From positions 1 through 38,490 of the forward strand of contig CAITNU010000016.1 of assembly GCA_903893865.1 (NCBI GenBank): 38,490 nt of DNA. The letters are read 5' to 3'. Shown in pieces: positions 31,826 through 38,490 of this stretch (within the stretch, counting starts at the first letter, position 1; each line of letters opens with the position of its first letter). Source of the DNA: an uncultured Microcaldota archaeon (lineage in GTDB: Archaea > Micrarchaeota > Micrarchaeia > Norongarragalinales > Norongarragalinaceae). The notes under the pieces were generated by a model, which did not search any database, was not told the DNA's origin, and was given only the letters and a program-made list of their open reading frames with translations. The position numbers were made by a program, and so were the translations under genes.

Positions 31826-32353
31826 TCAGCCAGCCGCCGCGGCATCGGGAGCTTCAGTTTCAGCTTCAACGAAATAGCGCGAGAGCAGCGGCGACGCGAT
31901 GAAAGCGAAGCCGACGCCGCCGAGCAAGTGCATTGCCGTAAAAGGAATTTGCGCGAGCGCAGTAGCCCACAAAGGTTGCCCGAACTGCAGTCCGAATGCG
32001 AGCGCGGTAACTGCATCGTACGCAACGACTCCGACCGCGGCGAAGCCTGCGAAGCGCCAGCGGCTTAGCGCGTGCTTAGGCAAATATTTTCCAGCGGCGA
32101 ATCCAAGCGCGGCGTAAGCGAACCCGCAGTAAAGCGTCCAAAGCCCAACGCGCCCCGTCACGAAATCGATGCTCGCAAGCGCGAGTAAAGCGAATAACGC
32201 GCCGACTGCTGCACCGTACTTTTTCGCGTAAGGAAGCATGACGCCCATTATCGGCTCGACGTTAGGCAACGGCATCAACGCCAAACGCGCCGCAATGCAC
32301 AATACGAGTCCGGAAACGATTTTAGCCGCGTCTCTAAACTTAACGAACTGCAT
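31826..32353 (-). CDS. ECF-type transporter S component
   Basis: 175 residues, five or six hydrophobic helices. LPNVEPIMGVMLP followed by AAVGALFALLALASIDFVTG is the typical N-terminal pattern of energy-coupling factor substrate-binding subunits, and the short charged C-terminus ends in an Ala/Glu tail. It would bind a vitamin or metal complex and work with shared EcfA/EcfT proteins encoded elsewhere. The ATG at 32353 has AAAGGTG about 7 nt upstream. A TATA-like TATATTAAATAC lies about 50 nt upstream (near 32398-32408). It has no obvious glycan role and resembles the membrane protein at 337-1083 only in general type. Confidence 0.72.
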   Translation of the reverse strand: MQFVKFRDAAKIVSGLVLCIAARLALMPLPNVEPIMGVMLPYAKKYGAAVGALFALLALASIDFVTGRVGLWTLYCGFAYAALGFAAGKYLPKHALSRWRFAGFAAVGVVAYDAVTALAFGLQFGQPLWATALAQIPFTAMHLLGGVGFAFIASPLLSRYFVEAETEAPDAAAAG

Positions 32354-32459
32354 TTTTTCAACACCTTTTTCTGGAGGAGTAAAAAAAGCTGGGCGAGTAT
32401 TTAATATACCAGCCTGAATTAAAACCTACTCTCACGACTTTACGAAGGCGTTTTTTCTT
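32354..32459. promoter_or_regulatory. Divergent promoter region ECF-S / SDR
   Basis: Minus strand TATATTAAATAC (about 32408-32398) serves the ECF-S gene; plus strand GAATTAAAACC (about 32416-32426) serves the epimerase operon and lies about 40 nt before its ATG. The plus gene has no clear ribosome site, so a short leader of about 15 nt is predicted. Confidence 0.45.
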
Positions 32460-33437
32460 ATGGCTAAAACAGTTGTTACGGGCGGCGCGGGCTTCATAGG
32501 CTCGCACGTCGCGGAACTCTTGGCACAGCGAGCGCTAGGCGGCGAAGCAGGCGAAGCAAGCGAAGTAGTCGTAGTCGACGACTTGTCTAGCGGCAAGCGC
32601 GCGAACCTGCCTAAAACAAGCAAAAGCAAAATCAAGCTAGTCAACGCGAATTTCGCTAGCGCGACCGCACTGAAAGAATTGAACGACGCGGAAAGCGTTT
32701 TTCACTTGGCGGGCATAGTCGGCGTCCCATATTCGCTCGAGCACGCGGAGGAAACGCGCCGAATCAACGTCGACGGCACCGCCGCGCTGCTTGAAGCGTG
32801 CGAAGCCGCTGGCGTGAGCTCGTTCGTTTTCGCGAGCAGCGCGAGCGTCTACGGAAACGCGGCGGCGAGCGCGGGAAAACCAAAACGAGAACAGAAGCAA
32901 AAGGAGTCGGATGCGCTGCGCCCCGAATCGCCTTACGCGGAATCGAAAGTCGAGGGCGAGAAGCTCGTTGCGCGGGCTTCAAAGAAAATGCGCGCTTGCT
33001 CGCTGCGACTCTTCAACGTTTACGGCCCGCGCCAAACGCCGGGCGGAGCTTATGCGGCCGCGATTCCTACTTTCATCGACGCCGCGCTGCGCGGCGCAGA
33101 CGTCGCCGTTTACGGCGGCGCTCAAACGCGGGACTTCGTTTTCGTGCGCGACGTCGCGCGCGCTTTCGTTCTCGCAGCTGAACGCGGAGGAAACGGAAAG
33201 GCGTTCAACGTTGCGACCGGCAAAAGCGTTTCGGTTATCGAGCTCGCGGGCGAAATCGTCTCCATCGCGGGTAGCCAGTCCAAAATCGTTTTCAAGCCCG
33301 AGCGTAACGGAGAAGTGCGTTTCAGCGAAGCGGACGTTTCGCTCGCCGCGGCCGAACTCGGTTTTCGCGCCGAATGCCCACTTGAAGCTGGGCTGAAGGA
33401 AACGCTTGCATACTTTAAAAAACTTGGAAAAAACTAA
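32460..33437 (+). CDS. UDP-sugar 4-epimerase-like extended SDR
   Basis: 325 residues starting MAKTVVTGGAGFIGSHVAE (NAD-binding TGGAGFIG). SSASVYG and SPYAESK give the catalytic Ser and Y-x3-K; RLFNVYGPRQ and RDFVFVRDVARAF follow as in GalE, WbpP and Gne. It probably interconverts UDP-Glc(NAc) and UDP-Gal(NAc), or the corresponding uronic acids. A GEAGEASEV insert after the first helix is coded by GGCGAAGCA-type 9-bp repeats. First gene of the operon that continues with the WbpD- and WbpE-like genes, so its product likely goes into the same glycan. No upstream ribosome site is clear. Confidence 0.88.
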   Translation: MAKTVVTGGAGFIGSHVAELLAQRALGGEAGEASEVVVVDDLSSGKRANLPKTSKSKIKLVNANFASATALKELNDAESVFHLAGIVGVPYSLEHAEETRRINVDGTAALLEACEAAGVSSFVFASSASVYGNAAASAGKPKREQKQKESDALRPESPYAESKVEGEKLVARASKKMRACSLRLFNVYGPRQTPGGAYAAAIPTFIDAALRGADVAVYGGAQTRDFVFVRDVARAFVLAAERGGNGKAFNVATGKSVSVIELAGEIVSIAGSQSKIVFKPERNGEVRFSEADVSLAAAELGFRAECPLEAGLKETLAYFKKLGKN

Positions 33438-33455
33438 CTTTGAAGGTGGAAATTC

Positions 33456-34067
33456 ATGGCTGAATATTACGCGCATCCGACTGCGGACGTTTCGCCGAAA
33501 GCGAAAATCGGAGCAGACACAAAGATTTGGCACCAGGCGCAAGTGCGCGAGGACGCCGTAATCGGAAGCAAGTGCGTCATCAGCAAAAACGTTTACGTCG
33601 ACTTGCGCGTCGAAATCGGCAGCGGCTGCAAAATCCAGAACAACGTCAGCATTTATTTTCCAGCTAAAATCGAGGACGACGTTTTCGTGGGTCCGAGCGT
33701 TACGTTCACGAACGACTTGTACCCGCGCGCTTTTCTTTGGGACGACTCTCGGCATTCGCCGCTCACGATAGTGCGCAAGGGCGCGAGCATCGGCGCTGAT
33801 AGCGTGATAATCGGCGGAGTGGAAATCGGAGAGTACGCGCTCGTCGCCGCGGGAAGCGTCGTCACTCGCAGCGTTCCGCCGTACGGGCTCGTTGTTGGGA
33901 ATCCGGCGCGTTTGCGCGGTTTCGTTTGCAAGTGCGGCTTCAAGCTCGACCTCGAAAAGGCGAAGAAGGAAAAAGGCGGCGTGAGCGCGAAATGCATAAA
34001 GTGCGGGAAAACAGTGAAAATTCCAGCTTCGGATTATGAGAAACTGGCTGAAACAAAGCGAGCGTGA
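33456..34067 (+). CDS. wbpD: UDP-3-amino-sugar N-acetyltransferase (WbpD/WlbB-like) with zinc-ribbon tail
   Basis: 203 residues forming a left-handed beta-helix of hexapeptide repeats (KIGADTKIW, AVIGSKCVI, VEIGSGCKI, ASIGADSVI, VEIGEYALV). TNDLYPRA (85-92) and VGNPAR (147-152) are hallmarks of the WbpD/WlbB group, which acetylates UDP-2-acetamido-3-amino-2,3-dideoxy-glucuronate with acetyl-CoA. The tail has CKC (158-160) and CIKC (180-183), a probable zinc ribbon also seen in some archaeal and bacterial homologues. GAAGGTGG lies about 7 nt before the ATG. It is followed 6 nt later by the aminotransferase that would make its substrate. Confidence 0.9.
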   Translation: MAEYYAHPTADVSPKAKIGADTKIWHQAQVREDAVIGSKCVISKNVYVDLRVEIGSGCKIQNNVSIYFPAKIEDDVFVGPSVTFTNDLYPRAFLWDDSRHSPLTIVRKGASIGADSVIIGGVEIGEYALVAAGSVVTRSVPPYGLVVGNPARLRGFVCKCGFKLDLEKAKKEKGGVSAKCIKCGKTVKIPASDYEKLAETKRA

Positions 34068-34073
34068 TTTGAC

Positions 34074-35168
34074 TTGATTTCAATAGCAAAACCCATGATT
34101 AGCGAAGCAGAAATCGCTCGAGTCGTTGAAGTAATGCGCAGCGGGCAACTCGCGTTCGGACCAATCGTCGAAGAATTCGAGCGCTCGCTGGCGGCGTATT
34201 CCGGTTACAAGCACGCGGTTGCGACGACGAACGGTACGACGGCGTTGCATACGTCTATGGCTGCGCTAGGCATCGCACGCGGAGACGAAGTCGTTATTCC
34301 GGATTTCACGTTCATTGCCACGGCGAACACGCCGCGCTTCGTTGGAGCAAAGCCGGTTTTCGTTGACGTGGATGCGCGCTCGTTCAACGTCAGCGCCGAA
34401 GCGGTGCGCGCCGCGATTACGCCGAAGACGAAGGCAATCGTTGCCGTCTCGCTTTACGGCCAGGCTTACGACGTGGATGCTATTCTCGCAGTCGCGAAAG
34501 AAAAAAATCTTAAAGTCGTGAGCGACAACGCGCAAGCCATCGGCGCAAAGTGGCGCGACAAGCGCAACTTCGGCGAAGACTGCGCGATTCTCTCGTTTTA
34601 CCCGACGAAAAACGCTACTACGGGCGAGGGCGGAGCGGTTCTCACGGACAGCGACGAAATCGCCGCGCGCGCACGCGAGTTCCGCAACCACGGGCAAGGC
34701 GTGCAATACGATTACAAGGGTTTCGGCCACAATTTTCGAATGACGAGCTTGTGCGCGGCAATTGGAATCGAGCAACTAAAGCGCGTCGACGGATTCAACG
34801 ACGCGAGGCGTCGCAATGCGAAGCAGTACAACGAGCTCTTAGCGCCGGTAGCCGCGAAAAACAAAATCGAGTTGCCGAGCGAGGATGAGCGGTGCTACCA
34901 CGTTTACCACCAATACACGATAAAATGCAAGCGTGGCACGCACGACCGCGACGCGTTGCGCGAATTCCTGAAGCAAAAACAAATCGGGAGCGGAATTTAT
35001 TACCCGGCGCCGTTGCACTCGCTGCCGACTTTTGCCGCGCGCGCGAAAACGCCGGTTACGAAGGAACTCTGCAAGCAAGTGCTTTCTTTGCCGATTCATC
35101 CCGGCCTCAGCGAGGAAGACGTTCGCACGGTCGCAACTGCGATAAAAGAATTCTTCAAGGTAAAATGA
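34074..35168 (+). CDS. wbpE: UDP-3-keto-sugar aminotransferase (WbpE/WlbC-like DegT family)
   Basis: 364 residues from a TTG start that gives the family N-terminus MISIAKPMISEAEIARVVE. Motifs: TNGTTALHTSMAALG, DNAQAIGA (151-158, where most relatives have DAAQ or DCAQ), SFYPTKNATTGEGG with Lys179 forming the PLP Schiff base, and YYPAPLH (substrate loop found in WbpE-type enzymes). It aminates C3 of the 3-keto-uronic acid using glutamate, yielding 2-oxoglutarate. Order here is acetyltransferase, aminotransferase, LDH2-family dehydrogenase, all on one strand with gaps of 6 and 15 nt; the WbpB-like oxidoreductase faces them. Confidence 0.9.
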   Translation: MISIAKPMISEAEIARVVEVMRSGQLAFGPIVEEFERSLAAYSGYKHAVATTNGTTALHTSMAALGIARGDEVVIPDFTFIATANTPRFVGAKPVFVDVDARSFNVSAEAVRAAITPKTKAIVAVSLYGQAYDVDAILAVAKEKNLKVVSDNAQAIGAKWRDKRNFGEDCAILSFYPTKNATTGEGGAVLTDSDEIAARAREFRNHGQGVQYDYKGFGHNFRMTSLCAAIGIEQLKRVDGFNDARRRNAKQYNELLAPVAAKNKIELPSEDERCYHVYHQYTIKCKRGTHDRDALREFLKQKQIGSGIYYPAPLHSLPTFAARAKTPVTKELCKQVLSLPIHPGLSEEDVRTVATAIKEFFKVK

Positions 35169-35183
35169 GGATAAAGTGATGAA

Positions 35184-36236
35184 TTGACGCGCGTCAGTCA
35201 AAGCAAACTCGAAACGTTCGTTTCTCGCCTTCTCGAGTCTTACGGCGCCAAGCCCGCGCAAGCGCGAACCACCGCGAAAGCTATGGTTGCTGCGGACGCG
35301 CGTGGTCACCCGACGCACGGCGTCAGCCGATTGCCTTTTCTCATCAACGGCATCAGGCATCGCAACTGCGTTCCGAGCGCTGAACCAAAAGTGGTGAAGA
35401 ACCACGGAGCCGTTGCAGTCATCGACGGCAAGCGCGGTTTAGGCCATTACGTTGCCGTTCGCGCCATGCGGGAAGCAGTTCGCCGAGCGAAACGGTTCGG
35501 AGTCGGCGCGGTAGCGGTCCGCAACTCGAATCATTTCGGCAGCGCGGCGTACTACGCTGAAATCGCGGCACGCGCTAACTGCGTTGGACTCGTTTTCTGC
35601 AACGCTGAAGCTATTGTTCCCGCTTTCGAAGGCAAACACAAAGTGTTCGGCACGAACCCGGTTGCAGCTTCTTTCCCGAGCGCGAAAACGAAAATAAATC
35701 CTCAAGGATTCCTCACGCTCGATTTAGCCACGTCTTCGGTTACTAGGGGCTTGCTTTTGGAAAGCGCGCGCCGCGGCGTCGCGTTGTCGGAAGGCTTCGC
35801 GGCAGACAAGAACGGCGTTCCCACGCGCGACGCGCGAAAAGCACTCGACGGATTAATTTTGCCGTTGGGCGGCCTCGGAAAGGGCTACAAAGGCTTCGCG
35901 CTCGCGCTCCTCGTCGACGCGCTCAGCGGAGCACTGGCCGGCGCCTCTACCGCAACGCGCGTGCGCGGCTCGACGACGACTGCGGACGCATGCACGAAAG
36001 GTGATTTCTACATCGCGCTCGACGTCAACGCGTTTCGTTCCATCACCGCCTTCAAGAAAGAGATAGCTGGCTTGACTTTCGACGTCAAAAAAAGCGGAAG
36101 CCGCGCTCTCTACCCAGGCGAGAAAGAATGGCGCGCGGAGCGCGAGCGGCGCGCGCGGGGAATTCCGCTTGATGCAAAAATGATTGCGCGCCTGCGCGAG
36201 CTCGGTGCGGAGCGCGGCATAAAAACTGGTTTTTGA
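35184..36236 (+). CDS. LDH2/malate dehydrogenase-type 2-hydroxyacid dehydrogenase
   Basis: 350 residues from TTG 35184, preceded by GAGG and GTGAT complementary to the 16S tail. Family motifs: ADARGHPTHGVSRLP, NSNHFGSAAYYA (catalytic His), FGTNPVAASFPS and GGLGKGYKGFALALLVD. This NAD(P)-dependent family, unrelated to classic LDH/MDH, includes archaeal malate, sulfolactate, ureidoglycolate and 2,3-diketogulonate dehydrogenases. In this operon it might handle the 2-oxoglutarate/2-hydroxyglutarate pair that WbpB-type enzymes produce, or it may be a housekeeping malate dehydrogenase; the sequence does not decide. Confidence 0.88.
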   Translation: MTRVSQSKLETFVSRLLESYGAKPAQARTTAKAMVAADARGHPTHGVSRLPFLINGIRHRNCVPSAEPKVVKNHGAVAVIDGKRGLGHYVAVRAMREAVRRAKRFGVGAVAVRNSNHFGSAAYYAEIAARANCVGLVFCNAEAIVPAFEGKHKVFGTNPVAASFPSAKTKINPQGFLTLDLATSSVTRGLLLESARRGVALSEGFAADKNGVPTRDARKALDGLILPLGGLGKGYKGFALALLVDALSGALAGASTATRVRGSTTTADACTKGDFYIALDVNAFRSITAFKKEIAGLTFDVKKSGSRALYPGEKEWRAERERRARGIPLDAKMIARLRELGAERGIKTGF

Positions 36237-36250
36237 ATCGAGTGCGGCAG

Positions 36251-37246
36251 TCAAAAACTGATGTTCGTTTTCTTTCCGCTTTGCGCGGCTTCGTGCCCTG
36301 CGACTACGGCGGCAAGCGCGCGCAACCCAGCTTCCCCGTCTGCGACGGGTTTCGCTTTCCCGCGAACGCAGTTGAGGAAATTCTCGAGTTCGACGCGCAG
36401 CGGCTCCTGCTTCACGAAATACGGCTTCAGCTCTGCGCCGCGCCCCACGCGCAGCACGAGCTCGTCAAAAGAACTGTAGCGTGCGGGCGGCTTCTCGTCG
36501 CTAGTCGCGATAACTAGGTCCTGCGTAATGTAATCTAGTTTAGCGCTGCCTTTAGTTCCGCAAATAATGAGTTCGCGAGTTTTTATCGGCGTAGCGCGGT
36601 TCGCCTCAACGCTCGCAGTAAATCCGTCGAACTCGTAAAGCGCCGCGCAACAATCGTCACTCTTCTTGTCCACGAATCTGCGTTCGACTGCTTGAACGCT
36701 CTTCGGGAAACGATCTAGCAAAAACGATATTACGTCGATGTCGTGCACCGCTTGGTCTATGAACGACGGACCAACGTCGCGGTCAGTAGGCATTCCGAAC
36801 CTGTGCGCGCTCGCGTGAACCGGCGTGCCGAGCGCGGCAACGTGCTTCTTCAACGCTTGCACCGCCGGGTTGCAGCGTTCGATGTGCCCGACTGCGAGAA
36901 CGAGTTTCGCGCGCTTCGCTTTCTCGACGAGCTTGCGCCCTCCCGCCAGTTCGTCCGTAATCGGTTTTTCGATGAGAACGGGCAGTCCCGCGTCGAGGAG
37001 TTGTTCGGCAACAGCGTAATGCAAGTGCGTCGGAACCGCCACGATTGCAGCGTCGAATTTATCTTTTTTTAGCGCTTCGTTCGTGCTCGAGTAAAAAACC
37101 GCTTTCTCGAAACCGCGTTCGCGCAGCTTCGCGAGCGCTTGCTCGCTCGGGTCAACGCACGCAACGCGCTGAACGTCGTTCATTTCGTTGAGCGTGCGGC
37201 AGTGGTTCGCGCCCATCACGCCCGCTCCGACTATTAAAATATTCAC
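36251..37246 (-). CDS. wbpB: UDP-sugar 3-dehydrogenase (Gfo/Idh/MocA family, WbpB/WlbA-like)
   Basis: 331 residues from the GTG at 37246, chosen because it starts MNILIVGAGVMGANH, the Rossmann GxGxxG, with GGAG 9 nt upstream (37256-37259). LIEKPI (EKP, 93-95) is the catalytic Lys motif of the family and AVHDIDVISFLL supplies the conserved D/H pair. GHIERCNPAVQALKKH is typical of archaeal and bacterial UDP-N-acetylglucosamine (uronate) 3-dehydrogenases. It oxidises C3 before the aminotransferase acts. It is convergent with the LDH2-family gene (14-nt gap) and is separated from the other pathway genes by strand. The specific substrate is inferred from the neighbouring WbpD and WbpE homologues. 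Confidence 0.88.
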   Translation of the reverse strand: MNILIVGAGVMGANHCRTLNEMNDVQRVACVDPSEQALAKLRERGFEKAVFYSSTNEALKKDKFDAAIVAVPTHLHYAVAEQLLDAGLPVLIEKPITDELAGGRKLVEKAKRAKLVLAVGHIERCNPAVQALKKHVAALGTPVHASAHRFGMPTDRDVGPSFIDQAVHDIDVISFLLDRFPKSVQAVERRFVDKKSDDCCAALYEFDGFTASVEANRATPIKTRELIICGTKGSAKLDYITQDLVIATSDEKPPARYSSFDELVLRVGRGAELKPYFVKQEPLRVELENFLNCVRGKAKPVADGEAGLRALAAVVAGHEAAQSGKKTNISF

Positions 37247-37283
37247 GACAGCCAACTCCGCATCTAAGAAAATAACGACACTA

Positions 37284-38490
37284 TTAACTGATTACTTTCG
37301 ATGCAGGGGGTTTAAATCGTTTTCCCGCCCCCATGCGCCACGCGCTTTTCATAAAGTTTTGCTTAATCGAAGGCGGATTGCGCGAAAAATACGCGGCGAG
37401 CGCCCGCTTGGTGTGCGCGCGTTCTAGAATTCTTCCGCTTCCTCCTCGCACGCCAGAAACAGGCAACCCCGTTACCTTCGCTTCAGCCAGTCTCGTCGCG
37501 CCCAAGCCGCCAGCCCACTTTATTTTATTGAATAACGAAAGCGCCGACATGGCGAGATACGCAAGCGCGAGGAGAGTGTAAAGCGCGGGACCGAGGATGA
37601 AGAAATTGTTGGCGTGCTCGAAGAAAGCGAACGCAGTCACTCCCGCGCCGAACGCGGTCAGCGCGAGTCCCGTGAAAGCGTTGGCTGCCGCGCCGGGAAT
37701 TCCTGATATTCGCGCGTACGTCGAGTCGCACCGCAGCGAGTGAGCGATTATTCCGTGCACGAGCTGCTTGAGTTCGACGAGAATGCGGAACAACGGCCAG
37801 ACGACGAAGAGCGAAGCGATGACGCCGAGCGAAATTTTGCCGAGAAACGGAAAATTCGCGGAACTGTATGCTACGAGCGAGCTCAAGTAAACAATTGCTA
37901 GCGCGGTCACGAAATTAATGGCGATGTTGCTCAGCACGCGGCCGTAACCGACTCGAAAAACGCGTTCCTCGGCTTCGCTCGCCGCGCCAGCGTTGCAGGC
38001 AATCGTGTGAAGAAACGCGCGCGCTTGAGGCGGGTAAATGCGGGCGAAAAGCGACGCAATCGCTTCGCGCTTCGAGTAAAACAGCGGTCCGATGATGCAT
38101 GTCGTGATACAGAGAAGAAAAGCAAGCGCAATCAACTCTTGCCCGCGCTGTGCTGTTGAAGCGAGGACCGCACCTGCTCCGGCGATTATTATGCTGAATT
38201 CACCTATGCTCGTCATGAGCGTTCCGACGGTTACGGCCGAATTCGTGCCGATTCCGAGGGCTGAACCGACGACGCTGTAAATCAATATTTTCAGCACGAA
38301 GTAAAACGCGAGAATCCCGAGCAGAAGAGGAAGAACTGCGACTGCGCCGCCGAGACTAACGGTTGTGCCGAAGCTCACGAAGAAGAACATGAGGAAGAAT
38401 TCGCGGAAGAAGCCGAGCTCGCGCTTTATGCGTTTTCCGTAGTGCGTTTCCGCGAGAGCGAAGCCGGCGAAGTAAGCGCCGAGAAGCGGC
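37284..38490 (-). CDS. CPA2-family cation/proton antiporter (KefB/NapA-like), N-terminus missing
   Basis: The frame runs off the window edge; the first residues visible are LGAYFAGFALAETHYGKRIKRE, then FFREFFLMFFFVSFG, matching the KefB-type pattern GAFxAGxxLAxS...FFxxxFFVxxG around helices 9-10. About 401 residues are present, including several helices and an unusually long membrane C-terminal half, with a basic soluble end (RNPPSIKQNFMKSAWRMGAGKRFKPP) and no RCK/TrkA domain. It exchanges Na+ or K+ for H+. It is the only clear non-glycan gene at this end of the window and lies 37 nt upstream of the WbpB-like gene on the same strand. Confidence 0.85.
   Translation of the reverse strand, partial: PLLGAYFAGFALAETHYGKRIKRELGFFREFFLMFFFVSFGTTVSLGGAVAVLPLLLGILAFYFVLKILIYSVVGSALGIGTNSAVTVGTLMTSIGEFSIIIAGAGAVLASTAQRGQELIALAFLLCITTCIIGPLFYSKREAIASLFARIYPPQARAFLHTIACNAGAASEAEERVFRVGYGRVLSNIAINFVTALAIVYLSSLVAYSSANFPFLGKISLGVIASLFVVWPLFRILVELKQLVHGIIAHSLRCDSTYARISGIPGAAANAFTGLALTAFGAGVTAFAFFEHANNFFILGPALYTLLALAYLAMSALSLFNKIKWAGGLGATRLAEAKVTGLPVSGVRGGSGRILERAHTKRALAAYFSRNPPSIKQNFMKSAWRMGAGKRFKPPASKVIS

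Overview
This window is an archaeal surface-glycan biosynthesis locus. The archaeal assignment rests on an AglB/STT3 oligosaccharyltransferase with the WWDYGHW motif, a GPT/MraY-family lipid-sugar transferase whose NxxxxxxGxxG motif is of archaeal type (TAGYNG), TATA-like boxes 25-30 nt upstream of several start codons, and heavy use of TTG and GTG starts with GGTG/GAGG-type ribosome sites. Small compact proteins and the mixed bacterial/archaeal gene content fit a DPANN-type lineage (Diapherotrites or Micrarchaeota would be my guess), but nothing here proves the phylum. No rRNA, tRNA, CRISPR array or insertion sequence was seen.

Layout. 1-1083: the 3' end of galT (+) converges on a small membrane protein (-). 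1130-6575 (-): aglB, then a promoter with a palindrome, then the polyprenyl-phosphate sugar-phosphate transferase overlapping folC. 6865-8818 (+): overlapping ATP-grasp ligase and PHP hydrolase. 8907-12791 (-): Wzx-like flippase, GT4 glycosyltransferase, polysaccharide deacetylase. 13079-16358 (+): nucleotide-sugar C6 dehydrogenase, 2-epimerase and methyltransferase joined by TTGA overlaps. 16396-20233: a second GT4 (-) and an alpha/alpha-barrel protein (+) that share one symmetric TATA box, then a B12-type radical SAM protein (-). 20359-23158 (+): LicC-like cytidylyltransferase and glutamine-dependent asparagine synthase-like amidotransferase. 23182-26623 (-): membrane GT-C-like protein, DegT aminotransferase, CDP-alcohol phosphotransferase. 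26660-27961 (+): uncharacterised protein. 28018-30970 (-): SDR, DegT aminotransferase and WecD-like acetyltransferase. 31127-31816 (+): second deacetylase-like protein. 31826-32353 (-): ECF-type S component. 32460-36236 (+): SDR epimerase, WbpD-like acetyltransferase, WbpE-like aminotransferase, LDH2-family dehydrogenase, facing the WbpB-like oxidoreductase (36251-37246, -). 37284-38490 (-): partial CPA2 antiporter.

How it fits together. The C6 dehydrogenase (13079), C3 oxidoreductase (36251), aminotransferase (34074), N-acetyltransferase (33456) and 2-epimerase (14341) together match the complete Wbp/Wlb route from UDP-GlcNAc to UDP-2,3-diacetamido-2,3-dideoxy-uronic acids (GlcNAc3NAcA/ManNAc3NAcA), sugars known in archaeal N-glycans. 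A second set (SDR, DegT, WecD-like GNAT) looks like a 4-acetamido-sugar route, and a third DegT gene suggests another amino sugar. The GT4 enzymes, the GPT-family transferase, the flippase and AglB would assemble, flip and transfer the glycan; deacetylases, the methyltransferase, the amidotransferase and possibly a CDP-alcohol system could decorate it.

The most unusual DNA features are short tandem repeats (13-17 bp units) placed at gene ends and in leaders, one of which carries the ribosome site; a single TATA box placed symmetrically between two divergent leaderless genes; and palindromes at predicted transcription starts.
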